DNA of 64,000 bases from Streptomyces hokutonensis (GTDB lineage Bacteria > Actinomycetota > Actinomycetes > Streptomycetales > Streptomycetaceae): contig NZ_BARG01000089.1 of assembly GCF_000376565.1 (NCBI RefSeq), forward strand, positions 1 through 64,000, read 5' to 3'. This document shows, in pieces, positions 47,406 to 55,951 of this stretch (positions are counted from its first letter, which is position 1; each line of letters opens with the position of its first letter). The translations under genes were made by a program, and so were the position numbers. The notes beneath the pieces were generated by a model, which saw only the letters and a list, made by a program, of their open reading frames with translations, did not search any database and had not been told where the DNA came from.

Positions 47406-48253
47406 CACTCCCCCTCCTCGGCTACAGGCCCCGCCGGGTGGGCGGGGTCGGAGGCCGACGTGTCCTGCGGCGCATCGTGCGAACTGAGGTGCTCGGCCGG
47501 CGACTGGTCCTGCGGCGCTCCGGAGCCGCGCGGATGGACCACGCGCGCGGGTGCGGTCTCTCCCCTGGCCAGGCGGAGGCCCACCAACGACGCGGGTCCC
47601 GCACCGCCGCTCGCCCCGACGGCCCCGGGCCGCTCGTCGGGGAAGCCGGCGAGGATCCGCGCGGTCTCCTTGAAGGTGCACATCGGCGCCCCGCGCGTGG
47701 GCTCCACGGGTGCGCCCGTGCGCAGGTCGTCGACGAGACGCCGGGCGCTGGCGGGGGTCTGGTTGTCGAAGAACTCCCAGTTGACCATCACCACCGGCGC
47801 GAAGTCGCAGGCCGCGTTGCACTCGATGTGCTCCAGGGTGACCTTGCCGTCGTCGGTGGTCTCACCGTTGCCGACGCCCAGGTGCTCCTGCAGGGACTCG
47901 AAGATGGCGTCGCCGCCCATCACCGCACACAGCGTGTTGGTGCAGACCCCGACCTGGTAGTCGCCGCTCGGCCGGCGCCGGTACATCGTGTAGAAGGTCG
48001 CGACGGCGGCGACCTCGGCCGTGGTCAGCTCCAGCAGGTCCGCGCAGAACTGCTGCCCCGTGCGCGTGACATGGCCTTCCTCCGCCTGCACGAGATGCAG
48101 CAACGGCAGGAGGGCCGAGCGGGAGTCCGGGTAGCGGGCGATGATCTCCCGCCCGTCGGCCTCCAGCCGGGCCCGGACGTCGTCCGGGTAAGCGGGCGCG
48201 GGCAGTTGGGGCATGCCCAGGCTGACGCCCTGCTCCGAAGAACTGGTGGTCAC
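47405..48253 (-). CDS. nuoE: NADH-quinone oxidoreductase subunit E
   Basis: A 282-residue thioredoxin-fold subunit with the N1a [2Fe-2S] ligands Cys104, 109, 145 and 149. A low-complexity tail of about 80 residues (from about 205) extends beyond the usual E. coli length. The GTG start overlaps the nuoD stop by four bases. Confidence 0.94.
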   Translation of the reverse strand: MTTSSSEQGVSLGMPQLPAPAYPDDVRARLEADGREIIARYPDSRSALLPLLHLVQAEEGHVTRTGQQFCADLLELTTAEVAAVATFYTMYRRRPSGDYQVGVCTNTLCAVMGGDAIFESLQEHLGVGNGETTDDGKVTLEHIECNAACDFAPVVMVNWEFFDNQTPASARRLVDDLRTGAPVEPTRGAPMCTFKETARILAGFPDERPGAVGASGGAGPASLVGLRLARGETAPARVVHPRGSGAPQDQSPAEHLSSHDAPQDTSASDPAHPAGPVAEEGE

Positions 48254-49587
48254 CGGTCGACGCCTCCCATCACGGGGTCGATGGACGCGACGGCGACGAT
48301 GACGTCGGCGACCTGGCCGCCCTCGCACATCGCCGCCATGGCCTGAAGGTTGGTGAAGGACGGGTCCCTGAAGTGGACCCGGTAGGGGCGGGTGCCTCCG
48401 TCGGAGACGGCGTGCACCCCGAGTTCGCCCTTGGGCGACTCGACCGCCGCGTACGCCTGTCCCGGCGGGACGCGGAAGCCCTCGGTCACCAGCTTGAAGT
48501 GGTGGATCAGGGCCTCCATGGAGGTACCCATGATCTTCTTGATGTGGTCGAGCGAGTTGCCCAACCCGTCCGGTCCCAGCGCGAGTTGGGCGGGCCAGGC
48601 GATCTTCTTGTCGGCGACCATGACCGGCCCGGGCTGCAGCCGGTCCAGGCACTGCTCGATGATCCGCAGCGACTGGCGCATCTCCTCCAGGCGGATGAGG
48701 AAGCGGCCGTAGGAGTCGCAGGTGTCGGCGGTCGGGATGTCGAAGTCGTAGGTCTCGTAGTCGCAGTACGGCTGCGCCTTGCGCAGGTCGTGCGGCAGAC
48801 CGGTGGAGCGCAGGATCGGCCCTGTGGCGCCGAGGGCCATGCAGCCGGCCAGGTCGAGGTAGCCGACGTCCTGCATACGGGCCTTGAAGATGGGGTTCCC
48901 GGTGGCGAGCTTGTCGTACTCGGGGAGGTTCTTCTTCATCTTCTTCACGAACTCGCGGACCTGGTCCACCGCGCCGGGCGGCAGGTCCTGGGCGAGTCCG
49001 CCGGGGCGGATGTACGCGTGGTTCATCCGCAGGCCCGTGATGAGCTCGTAGATGTCGAGAATCATTTCACGATCACGGAATCCGTAGATCATGATCGTGG
49101 TGGCGCCGAGTTCCATACCGCCGGTGGCGATGCACACCAGGTGGGAGGACAACCGGTTCAGCTCCATCAGGAGCACCCGGATGATCTTCGCCCGCTCGGT
49201 GATCTGGTCCTCGACGCCGAGGAGTTTCTCGACGGCGAGACAGTAGGCGGTCTCGTTGAAGAAGGACGTCAGATAGTCCATGCGCGTCACGAACGTGGTG
49301 CCCTGCGTCCACGTGCGGTACTCGAGGTTCTTCTCGATACCGGTGTGCAGGTAGCCGATGCCGCAGCGGGCCTCGGTGACCGTCTCGCCGTCGATCTCCA
49401 GGATGAGGCGGAGCACACCGTGCGTGGAGGGGTGCTGGGGCCCCATGTTGACGACGATGCGCTCGTCGTCGGCCCGGGCCGCGGACTGGACGACCTCGTC
49501 CCAGTCGCCACCGGTGACCGTATATACGGTGCCCTCGGTGGTCTCGCGCGCCGAAGCGGCCGAAGCGGATGCTGACTGCGTGCTCAC
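48250..49587 (-). CDS. nuoD: NADH-quinone oxidoreductase subunit D
   Basis: A 445-residue 49-kDa-type subunit at the quinone site, with NMGPQHPSTHGVLRL near residues 47-61 and the conserved ending DPVMGGVDR. It is separate from nuoC, unlike the fused E. coli gene. Its start overlaps the nuoC stop by four bases. Confidence 0.95.
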   Translation of the reverse strand: MSTQSASASAASARETTEGTVYTVTGGDWDEVVQSAARADDERIVVNMGPQHPSTHGVLRLILEIDGETVTEARCGIGYLHTGIEKNLEYRTWTQGTTFVTRMDYLTSFFNETAYCLAVEKLLGVEDQITERAKIIRVLLMELNRLSSHLVCIATGGMELGATTIMIYGFRDREMILDIYELITGLRMNHAYIRPGGLAQDLPPGAVDQVREFVKKMKKNLPEYDKLATGNPIFKARMQDVGYLDLAGCMALGATGPILRSTGLPHDLRKAQPYCDYETYDFDIPTADTCDSYGRFLIRLEEMRQSLRIIEQCLDRLQPGPVMVADKKIAWPAQLALGPDGLGNSLDHIKKIMGTSMEALIHHFKLVTEGFRVPPGQAYAAVESPKGELGVHAVSDGGTRPYRVHFRDPSFTNLQAMAAMCEGGQVADVIVAVASIDPVMGGVDR

Positions 49588-50327
49588 GAGTACGACCTCC
49601 GCTGGTCCGGAGCCGGGATCTGGGCGCCCTTGTACTCGACGGCGATGCCGCCGAGGGGGTAGTCCTTGCGCTGCGGGTGGCCCGGCCAGTCGTCCGGCAT
49701 CATGATCCGCGTCAGCGCCGGGTGACCGTCGAAGACGATGCCGAAGAAGTCATAGGTCTCGCGCTCATGCCAGTCGTTGGTCGGATAGACGGAGACCAGC
49801 GACGGGATGTGCGGATCGCTGTCCGGGGCGCTGACTTCGAGGCGGATCAGCCGGTTGTGGGTGATCGAGCGCAGGTGGTAGACGGCGTGCAGCTCGCGGC
49901 CCTTGTCGTGCGGGTAGTGGACCGCGCTGACGCCGGTGCAGAGTTCGAAGCGCAGGGCCGGGTCGTCGCGCAGGGTCTGGGCGACGCGGACCAGGTGCTC
50001 GCGTTCGATGTGGAAGGTGAGTTCGCCGCGGTCGACGATCGTCCTGTCGATCGCGTTGTCGGGCAGCAGGCCCTGTTCCTCCAGGGCGCCCTCCAGTTCG
50101 TCGGCGACCTCGTCGAACCAGCCGCCGTAGGGCCGGCCGGACGCTCCCGGGAGGCGGATCGAGCGGACCAGGCCGCCGTAACCCGAGGTGTCGCCGCCGT
50201 TGTTGGCACCGAACATGCCGCGCTGGACGCGGATCTCCTCACCTCCGTCGCCGCGCTGACCGGGGAGGTTGGAGCCACTCAGATCCTTCTCCGGGTTGGC
50301 TCCGTTGGTGCCGTTCGCGTCACTCAC
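49584..50327 (-). CDS. nuoC: NADH-quinone oxidoreductase subunit C
   Basis: A 247-residue 30-kDa-type subunit with the signature ERETYDFFGIVFDGHP and the ending RKDYPLGG. The first 55 residues are a Gly/Asn-rich extension typical of Streptomyces. The GTG start overlaps the nuoB stop (GTGA). Confidence 0.95.
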   Translation of the reverse strand: MSDANGTNGANPEKDLSGSNLPGQRGDGGEEIRVQRGMFGANNGGDTSGYGGLVRSIRLPGASGRPYGGWFDEVADELEGALEEQGLLPDNAIDRTIVDRGELTFHIEREHLVRVAQTLRDDPALRFELCTGVSAVHYPHDKGRELHAVYHLRSITHNRLIRLEVSAPDSDPHIPSLVSVYPTNDWHERETYDFFGIVFDGHPALTRIMMPDDWPGHPQRKDYPLGGIAVEYKGAQIPAPDQRRSYS

Positions 50328-50878
50328 CGCAGCAGGCCCTTCATCTCGATGGTGGGCAGTGCCTTGAGCGCCGCCTCCTCCGCCTCGCGGGCCGCCTCCT
50401 CGGCGTTCACGCCGAGCTTGGAGGACTGGATCTTCTGGTGGAGCTTGAGGATCGCGTCCATCAGCATCTCGGGCCGTGGCGGGCAGCCCGGGAGATAGAT
50501 GTCGACCGGGACGATGTGGTCGACGCCCTGCACGATCGCGTAGTTGTTGAACATGCCGCCCGACGAGGCGCAGACCCCCATGGAGATCACCCACTTGGGG
50601 TTCGGCATCTGGTCGTAGACCTGCCGCAGCACCGGCGCCATCTTCTGGCTGACCCGGCCCGCGACGATCATCAGGTCCGCCTGGCGGGGTGAGCCGCGGA
50701 AGACCTCCATGCCGAAGCGCGCCAGGTCGTACCGTCCGGCGCCGGTCGTCATCATCTCGATGGCGCAGCAGGCGAGTCCGAACGTGGCGGGGAAGACGGA
50801 CGCCTTGCGCACCCAGCCCGCGGCCTGCTCGACGGTGGTGAGCAGGAAGCCGCTCGGCAGCTTTTCTTCGAGTCCCAT
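50324..50878 (-). CDS. nuoB: NADH-quinone oxidoreductase subunit B
   Basis: A 184-residue subunit holding terminal cluster N2. Tandem Cys37-Cys38, Cys103 and Cys132 (LPGCPPRPE) are all present. It hands electrons to menaquinone at the interface with NuoD. It follows nuoA by 14 bases. Confidence 0.96.
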   Translation of the reverse strand: MGLEEKLPSGFLLTTVEQAAGWVRKASVFPATFGLACCAIEMMTTGAGRYDLARFGMEVFRGSPRQADLMIVAGRVSQKMAPVLRQVYDQMPNPKWVISMGVCASSGGMFNNYAIVQGVDHIVPVDIYLPGCPPRPEMLMDAILKLHQKIQSSKLGVNAEEAAREAEEAALKALPTIEMKGLLR

Positions 50879-50892
50879 GAGTTAAAGGCCCC

Positions 50893-51252
50893 TCAGTCCC
50901 ATTCCAGGCCGCCGCGCCGCCATACGTACGCGTACGCGACGAAGACGGTGAGCACGAAGAGCAGCATCTCCACGAGCCCGAAAACACCCAGGGCGTCGAA
51001 GGTGACGGCCCAGGGGTAGAGGAAGACGATCTCGATGTCGAAGACGATGAAGAGCATCGCCGTCAGGTAGTACTTGATGGGGAAGCGCCCGCCGCCGGCC
51101 GGCGTGGGGGTCGGCTCGATGCCGCACTCGTACGCTTCGAGCTTGGCCCGGTTGTAACGCTTCGGACCGATCAGCGTGGCCATGACCACGGAGAAGATCG
51201 CAAAGCCTGCCCCGAGGGCTCCCAGTACGAGGATGGGCGCATACGCGTTCAC
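50893..51252 (-). CDS. nuoA: NADH-quinone oxidoreductase subunit A
   Basis: A 119-residue membrane subunit with three helices and the conserved loop YECGIEPTPTPAGGGRFPIKYY. It is the first gene of the 14-gene operon. A GTG start follows GAGGAG. A Rex-like operator lies about 108 bases upstream. Confidence 0.95.
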   Translation of the reverse strand: MNAYAPILVLGALGAGFAIFSVVMATLIGPKRYNRAKLEAYECGIEPTPTPAGGGRFPIKYYLTAMLFIVFDIEIVFLYPWAVTFDALGVFGLVEMLLFVLTVFVAYAYVWRRGGLEWD

Positions 51253-51997
51253 CGCTCCTCGCTCCTCTCAGTCGGCACTGACTGCTGGCGATGGCGTCGG
51301 ACTCACACCCACCTCACACACTCGGCAACTCCCGCCCGTCCCGGCGAAGATCGCGAACATGTGAAGCAGGTCACAAGCCCAACCGCTCCGCATCTTATGC
51401 CCGTCGCTCTGTGATCTGCGACACGGGGTATTACACAAGCTTTGTGATCTCCACCACCCGGCGAAGGATCATCACGTCGAGTGAGCGGCGATCTTCACAC
51501 GTGAAGCGCCCACGCGATCACCGGACGTGACATTTGCGCTCGTCACCGCAGGCCGAGAGCGGCGTCTCCATATCAAGAGACTTCTCTTGCATGCAAATTG
51601 GAGTTGGACGCGACGGCTTGATAGTGGGAGCCCGTTCACACGTCGGAAGGAGTCGCGCGGCACGGTGTGGACGCGTGCACACATTCACGAAGTCGACCGC
51701 TCGCGGTACCCACGCGAGACGCGAGCATTCCGGTAACCGTTCCGTGACCTCCGCCACACTCATGAGAGGCGCATGAGAACCGGGCTTGGCCACCTGTCCC
51801 AACCGGTGGTAGGCGGCGGGCAATTCGGGCGTAACGACGAAAGGCCGTGATCACCGGCCTGATCGCCCAGGTCCGCAATGTCCGTTACGGCGTCAATAAG
51901 GAACGAGGCACCCGAAGTTCGTGGTGCCCGTTGAACAATTGTGGCGCAGCACACGTTTCTTGAAGGTATGGAGGAGCCCCTGATACCGGTTGGTCTC
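51253..51997. other. Long divergent intergenic region between nuoA and the P60 gene
   Basis: About 745 bases without a supported gene. It contains the Rex-like site (51360-51375), a weak minus-strand -10 (TAAGAT, 51392-51397), and two other perfect inverted repeats: CACAA-GCT-TTGTG (51434-51446) and CTTCAC-AC-GTGAAG (about 51493-51506). A GGCACC/GGTGCC hairpin lies at 51907-51928. Open frames of 60-100 codons here lack ribosome sites and recognisable products. The region is AT-richer than its surroundings. Confidence 0.5.
51360..51375. promoter_or_regulatory. Rex operator (ROP)-like site upstream of nuoA
   Basis: TGTGAAGCAGGTCACA matches the redox-sensor Rex consensus TGTGAACGCnTTCACA in both arms (6 of 6 and 5 of 6). 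Rex senses the NADH/NAD+ ratio and is known to control respiratory genes in Streptomyces coelicolor. The location upstream of the complex I operon fits that role. Confidence 0.6.
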
Positions 51998-52801
51998 ATG
52001 TCCCACACCGCTCACATACGCAGCCACCGGAAACCCCGCCGCAGCGCGACGACGAACATCGCCGTGCGTGCCGGAGTTGCCGGTGGCGTTCTCAGCATGG
52101 CGGCGGCGGGCGCGGCCTCGGCCAACGCGGCCGAGACGACGCAGACCCTGCAACTGCCCACCCTGACGGCCGATCTGTCCACCCAGGTCGCACAGTCCGC
52201 CGAAGCCACCCAGCAGGCCGCGGCCAACTACCAGCTGCGCGCCGAGCGCGACGCGGCTGCCGCAAACGCCGCGAAGCAGGCGAAGGCGGACCTGGCGGAC
52301 GCCAAGAAGAAGGCGGAGGCGAAGAAGAAGGCCCAGGAGGACGCCCGTAAGGCCGCTGCGGAGCGCGCCACGTCCCGCAGCACCGAGCGGACCACCCTGG
52401 CCGCTTCCACGGGCAGCAGCACGTCCACGAGCTCTTCCACGGCCACGGGTTCGGCCGCGGCTGTCGTGGCGTTCGTGAAGGCGCAGATCGGCAAGTCCTA
52501 CGTCCTGGGTGCCACCGGCCCCAGCGCCTACGACTGCTCCGGGCTCGTCGGTGCCGCCTTCAAGCAGGTCGGCATCAGCCTGCCTCGCGTCTCCCAGGAC
52601 CAGTCGACCGCCGGTACTCAGGTGTCCCTGAGCAACCTTCAGGCCGGCGACATCCTGTACTGGGGCAGCGCGGGCAGCGCGTACCACGTCGCGGTGTATG
52701 TGGGCGACGGCATGTTCGTCGGTGCGCAGAACCCCTCCACCGGCATCGTGGAGCGGCCGCTGTCCTACGACCCGCCGACCGGCGCGGTGCGGGTGCTCTG
52801 A
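51998..52801 (+). CDS. Secreted NlpC/P60 cell-wall endopeptidase
   Basis: A 267-residue exported hydrolase. The basic start (RSHRKPRRS) and hydrophobic signal end near ANAAE (45). A Lys/Ala/Glu-rich probable coiled coil covers about 60-125, then a Ser/Thr linker, then the NlpC/P60 domain from about 152. Catalytic Cys180 is in YDCSGLV and His230 in AYHVAVYVG. It cuts peptide bonds in peptidoglycan stems. The start is chosen on the protein pattern; a GGAGGAG site lies 21 bases upstream, so ATG 51968 cannot be excluded. No c-di-AMP riboswitch is visible in its leader. Confidence 0.88.
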   Translation: MSHTAHIRSHRKPRRSATTNIAVRAGVAGGVLSMAAAGAASANAAETTQTLQLPTLTADLSTQVAQSAEATQQAAANYQLRAERDAAAANAAKQAKADLADAKKKAEAKKKAQEDARKAAAERATSRSTERTTLAASTGSSTSTSSSTATGSAAAVVAFVKAQIGKSYVLGATGPSAYDCSGLVGAAFKQVGISLPRVSQDQSTAGTQVSLSNLQAGDILYWGSAGSAYHVAVYVGDGMFVGAQNPSTGIVERPLSYDPPTGAVRVL

Positions 52802-52825
52802 GCCCGCGCACGACGCCGTGAGCAT

Positions 52826-52854
52826 GGGACCGTTGCCTCGGGGGCAGCGGTCCC
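52826..52854 (+). terminator. Hairpin after the P60 gene
   Basis: GGGACCG (52826-52832) pairs with CGGTCCC (52848-52854), and an inner TGCC/GGCA extends the stem after a one-base mismatch. It lies 24 bases after the stop codon. Confidence 0.7.
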
Positions 52855-52973
52855 CTCGGCGTACCCGGCGCTCCCCCTACCGGAGTTCGCGGCCCTCCTG
52901 AAAGGCTCTTCTCCCAAGGTTCTCAAGTTCGGCTTACCAGACAGCCGGACGCCAAACCCGAGGAGAGCAAGTC

Positions 52974-53600
52974 GTGCCACGTGTCTTCGTCCAGGGAAGT
53001 CCCGTCGACTCCTACCCCCGCCCCGCACCCGAGGCCGGGCGCGGCAACGTGCGCCGCGTCACCGAGGTCGGCGAAGAGGTCCTGCACCGGCCGAGCCGGG
53101 ACGTCACCGAGTTCGGGCCCGACCTCGCCGCGCTCATCGACGACATGTTCCTCACCATGTACGTCGCCGACGGAGCCGGCCTCGCGGCCAATCAAGTGGG
53201 CGTGGATCTGCGCCTGTTCGTGTACGACTGCCCCGACGACGACGGTGTCCGACATGTCGGGCACATCGTCAACCCGGTGCTCGACGTGCTCGACCCCGCC
53301 GGGCGCCGGCTGCTCGACGAGGGTGAGGGGTGCCTGTCGGTGCCGGGCGCGGTGATGGACGTACCGCGTCCGGACCGGGCCGTGGTGCGCGGGCTCGACA
53401 AGGACGGCAACGCGCTTGTGATCGAGGGCACAGGCTACTTCGCGCGCTGCCTCGCCCATGAGACCGACCATGTCGACGGACAGGTCTATCTGGACCGGCT
53501 CTCCAAGCGGGACCGCAAGGAGGCGCTGCGGCAGGTAGCGGACCGGCGGGACGAGGTGTTCGCCCGCCGGGCCGCCAAAATCAAAGCCCTGACGCCCTAG
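52974..53600 (+). CDS. def: Peptide deformylase
   Basis: A 208-residue enzyme that removes the formyl group from new N-termini. All three motifs are intact: GAGLAANQ at 67-74, EGCLS at 118-122 with metal ligand Cys120, and HETDH at 162-166. GTG start with AGGAGAG seven bases upstream. The N-terminal 25 residues are an extension seen in several actinobacterial forms. Its stop abuts the stop of the convergent flavoprotein gene. Streptomyces carry several deformylases, so this may be a paralogue rather than the only copy. Confidence 0.92.
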   Translation: MPRVFVQGSPVDSYPRPAPEAGRGNVRRVTEVGEEVLHRPSRDVTEFGPDLAALIDDMFLTMYVADGAGLAANQVGVDLRLFVYDCPDDDGVRHVGHIVNPVLDVLDPAGRRLLDEGEGCLSVPGAVMDVPRPDRAVVRGLDKDGNALVIEGTGYFARCLAHETDHVDGQVYLDRLSKRDRKEALRQVADRRDEVFARRAAKIKALTP

Positions 53601-54884
53601 TCACGCCTTCGGCGCCACCTTGCTCAGCCCGTTGATGATGCGGTCCATCGCGTCGCCGCCCGTGGGGTCGGTGAGGTTGGCCAGCATCTTCAGGGTGAAC
53701 TTCATCAGCAGGGGGTGCGTCAGGCCGCGCTGGGCCGCGATCTTCATGACCTTCGGGTTGCCGATGAGCTTCACGAAGGCGCGGCCCAGCGTGTAGTAGC
53801 CGCCGTAGGTGTCCTTGAGGACCTGCGGGTAGCGGCGCAGGGCCAGTTCGCGGCTCGCGGGGGTGGGGCGGGCGTGGGCCTGGACGATGACGTCGGCGGC
53901 GATCTGGCCGGACTCCATGGCGTAGGCGATGCCCTCGCCGTTGAAGGGGTTCACCAGACCGCCGGCGTCGCCGACCAGCAACAGGCCCTTCGTGTAGTGG
54001 GGTTGGCGGTTGAAGGCCATGGGGAGGGCGGCACCGCGGATCGGGCCGGTCATGTTTTCGGGGGTGTAGCCCCAGTCCTCGGGCATGGACGCGCACCAGG
54101 CCTTCAGGACCTCGCGCCAGTCCAACTCCTTGAAGGAGTCGGAGGTGTTGAGGACACCCAGGCCGACGTTCGAGGTGCCGTCGCCCATGCCGAAGATCCA
54201 GCCGTAGCCGGGCAGGAGGCGGTCCTCGGCGCCGCGGCGGTCCCACAGTTCCAGCCAGGACTCCAGGTAGTCGTCCTTGTGACGGGGGCTCTCGAAGTAG
54301 GTCCGCACCGCGACACCCATCGGGCGGTCCTCGCGGCGGTGCAGGCCCATCGCGAGGGAGAGGCGGGTGGAGTTGCCGTCGGCGGCGACCACCAGGGGCG
54401 CGTGGAAGGTGACTTCGCGTTTCTCCTCGCCGAGCTTGGCGTTGACGCCGGTGATGTGGCCGGTGCGCTCGTCGATGATCGGGGCACCGACGTTGCAGCG
54501 CTCGTAGAGGCGGGCGCCCGCCTTCTGGGCGTTGCGGGCGAGCTGTTCGTCGAAGTCGTCGCGCTTGCGGACGAGGCCGTAGTCCGGGAAGGAGGCGAGT
54601 TCCGGCCAGTCCAGCTGAAGGCGGACGCCACCGCCGATGATGCGCAGGCCCTTGTTGCGCAGCCAGCCGGCCTCCTCGGAGATGTCGATGCCCATGGCCA
54701 CGAGCTGCTTGGTGGCGCGCGGGGTGAGGCCGTCGCCGCAGACCTTCTCGCGCGGGAACTCGGTCTTCTCCAGGAGGAGGACGTCGAGTCCGGACTTGGC
54801 GAGGTGGTAGGCGGTGGCGGAGCCGGCTGGCCCCGCGCCGACGACGATCACATCGGCGGTGTTTTCGGAGAGGGGCTCGGTCAC
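53601..54884 (-). CDS. Geranylgeranyl reductase family flavoprotein, MenJ-like
   Basis: A 427-residue FAD enzyme: dinucleotide loop VGAGPAGSA (15-23), the CGDGLTPRA segment near 49-57, and LLVGDAGGLVNPFNGEGI, the conserved FAD contact. The family reduces isoprenoid double bonds. With menG nearby and nuo close by, the best candidate role is partial saturation of the menaquinone side chain, as known for MenJ of mycobacteria. An archaeal-lipid or chlorophyll role does not fit a Streptomyces. GTG start with GGGGAG upstream. Confidence 0.85.
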   Translation of the reverse strand: MTEPLSENTADVIVVGAGPAGSATAYHLAKSGLDVLLLEKTEFPREKVCGDGLTPRATKQLVAMGIDISEEAGWLRNKGLRIIGGGVRLQLDWPELASFPDYGLVRKRDDFDEQLARNAQKAGARLYERCNVGAPIIDERTGHITGVNAKLGEEKREVTFHAPLVVAADGNSTRLSLAMGLHRREDRPMGVAVRTYFESPRHKDDYLESWLELWDRRGAEDRLLPGYGWIFGMGDGTSNVGLGVLNTSDSFKELDWREVLKAWCASMPEDWGYTPENMTGPIRGAALPMAFNRQPHYTKGLLLVGDAGGLVNPFNGEGIAYAMESGQIAADVIVQAHARPTPASRELALRRYPQVLKDTYGGYYTLGRAFVKLIGNPKVMKIAAQRGLTHPLLMKFTLKMLANLTDPTGGDAMDRIINGLSKVAPKA

Positions 54885-54981
54885 GGCGGGATCTCCCCAA
54901 GTTCGGAATCTGCGTGCCGACCGGCACTGGACATGGGCAGTCTATTCAGCGCCACTGATCACCAGGCTGAAGGGCTGCCCC

Positions 54982-55488
54982 GTGAACCGAGCTCTCCCCG
55001 CAGTACGGCTGCGCGTCCCCACCGACGAGGACGCCGTGGCCTGGCACCGGGTCTTCGACCACCCGGACGTCATGGAGTTCCACGGCGGCAGGCCGGCGGA
55101 ACTGTCCGTCTACGAGGAGCTCACCGCCCGCCAGCGCCGGCACGACGCCGAGCGCGGTTTCTGCCTGTGGACCGTGCTCGACGACTCGGACCGCGTCATC
55201 GGCTTCACCGGCGCCCAGCCGTGGCCGCAGGACTGGGGGCCGAAGGGCGAGATCGAGATCGGCTGGCGGCTGGGGCGGGAGTTCTGGGGCCAGGGGTACG
55301 TCACTGCGGCGGCCGAGCTGACCCTGGAGCGGGTGCGGGCGGCCGGGGTGCCGAGCGTGGTGGCGATGGTGCTGGCCCGCAACACCCGTTCGATCGCGGT
55401 GACCAAGCGGCTCGGCATGAAGCTCGACGAGGTGTTCACCACGCCCTCGCGCGCGGAGGAGGGACACTGCTACCGGCTCGTACTGTAA
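54982..55488 (+). CDS. GNAT family N-acetyltransferase
   Basis: A 168-residue acetyltransferase of the RimJ/RimL-like acetyltransf_3 group. The acetyl-CoA loop lies around GREFWGQGYVTAA (about 95-107), followed by ARNTRSIAVTKRLGM near the C-terminus. The substrate (amine, ribosomal protein N-terminus or drug) is not evident. GTG start at 54982 behind AGGG. It is divergent from the MenJ-like gene. Confidence 0.85.
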   Translation: MNRALPAVRLRVPTDEDAVAWHRVFDHPDVMEFHGGRPAELSVYEELTARQRRHDAERGFCLWTVLDDSDRVIGFTGAQPWPQDWGPKGEIEIGWRLGREFWGQGYVTAAAELTLERVRAAGVPSVVAMVLARNTRSIAVTKRLGMKLDEVFTTPSRAEEGHCYRLVL

Positions 55489-55581
55489 CTGGGAGTAACC
55501 AACAGCTACAGAACGACACTTGACGCTTCCGGTCGGGACCGGACCGGGGTTACCCTTCCGGTACCGCTGGGGGTGACATCT

Positions 55582-55923
55582 GTGCGCTTAACGCCCAAAA
55601 CACCTGAAGTGCGCGTACCGCGGCTCGTCGGCCTGATGGCCGTGGACGCGCGCGAGACAGCCCAGGCCCGCGGCCTGTTCATCAACGCGCCGGACCGGCC
55701 CGACTTCCATCTCGCCGTCGTCGACTACGTCGTACGGCAGTACCCGCAGCCCGACGCCGAGGTGCCGCGGGACTCCATGGTCTACGTGTGGTTCGACTTC
55801 GGTGAGGGGGACGGCGGGGGCGGTATGCGCGAGCCGCGGATCCCGCGGCCGCCGAGCGGCGGGATGCAGCGCGAGCTGGACGAGCCGCCGGGCGACGCGT
55901 TCTTCGCGACGGTGATCAGCTGA
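55582..55923 (+). CDS. Small single-PASTA-domain protein
   Basis: A 113-residue protein. Residues about 10-75 look like one PASTA repeat (VRVPRLVGLMAVDARETAQARGL, ending PRDSMVYVWFDFGEG), then a Gly/Pro/Arg tail. There is no signal peptide or kinase domain, unusual for PASTA proteins, which are normally extracellular sensors of peptidoglycan. GTG 55582 has GGGGGTGA five bases upstream and is preferred over GTG 55573. Confidence 0.7.
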   Translation: MRLTPKTPEVRVPRLVGLMAVDARETAQARGLFINAPDRPDFHLAVVDYVVRQYPQPDAEVPRDSMVYVWFDFGEGDGGGGMREPRIPRPPSGGMQRELDEPPGDAFFATVIS

Positions 55924-55951
55924 TCGACCGGCCCGCGGAGCCCACACGCCG

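Noticed and set aside
51472..51823. Small frames in the nuoA upstream region
   Set aside because: No ribosome site, no recognisable product, and they overlap regulatory palindromes.
55521..55557. TTGACG and TACCCT as a promoter for the PASTA gene
   Set aside because: The spacing of 25 bases is too long for a standard sigma70-type promoter.
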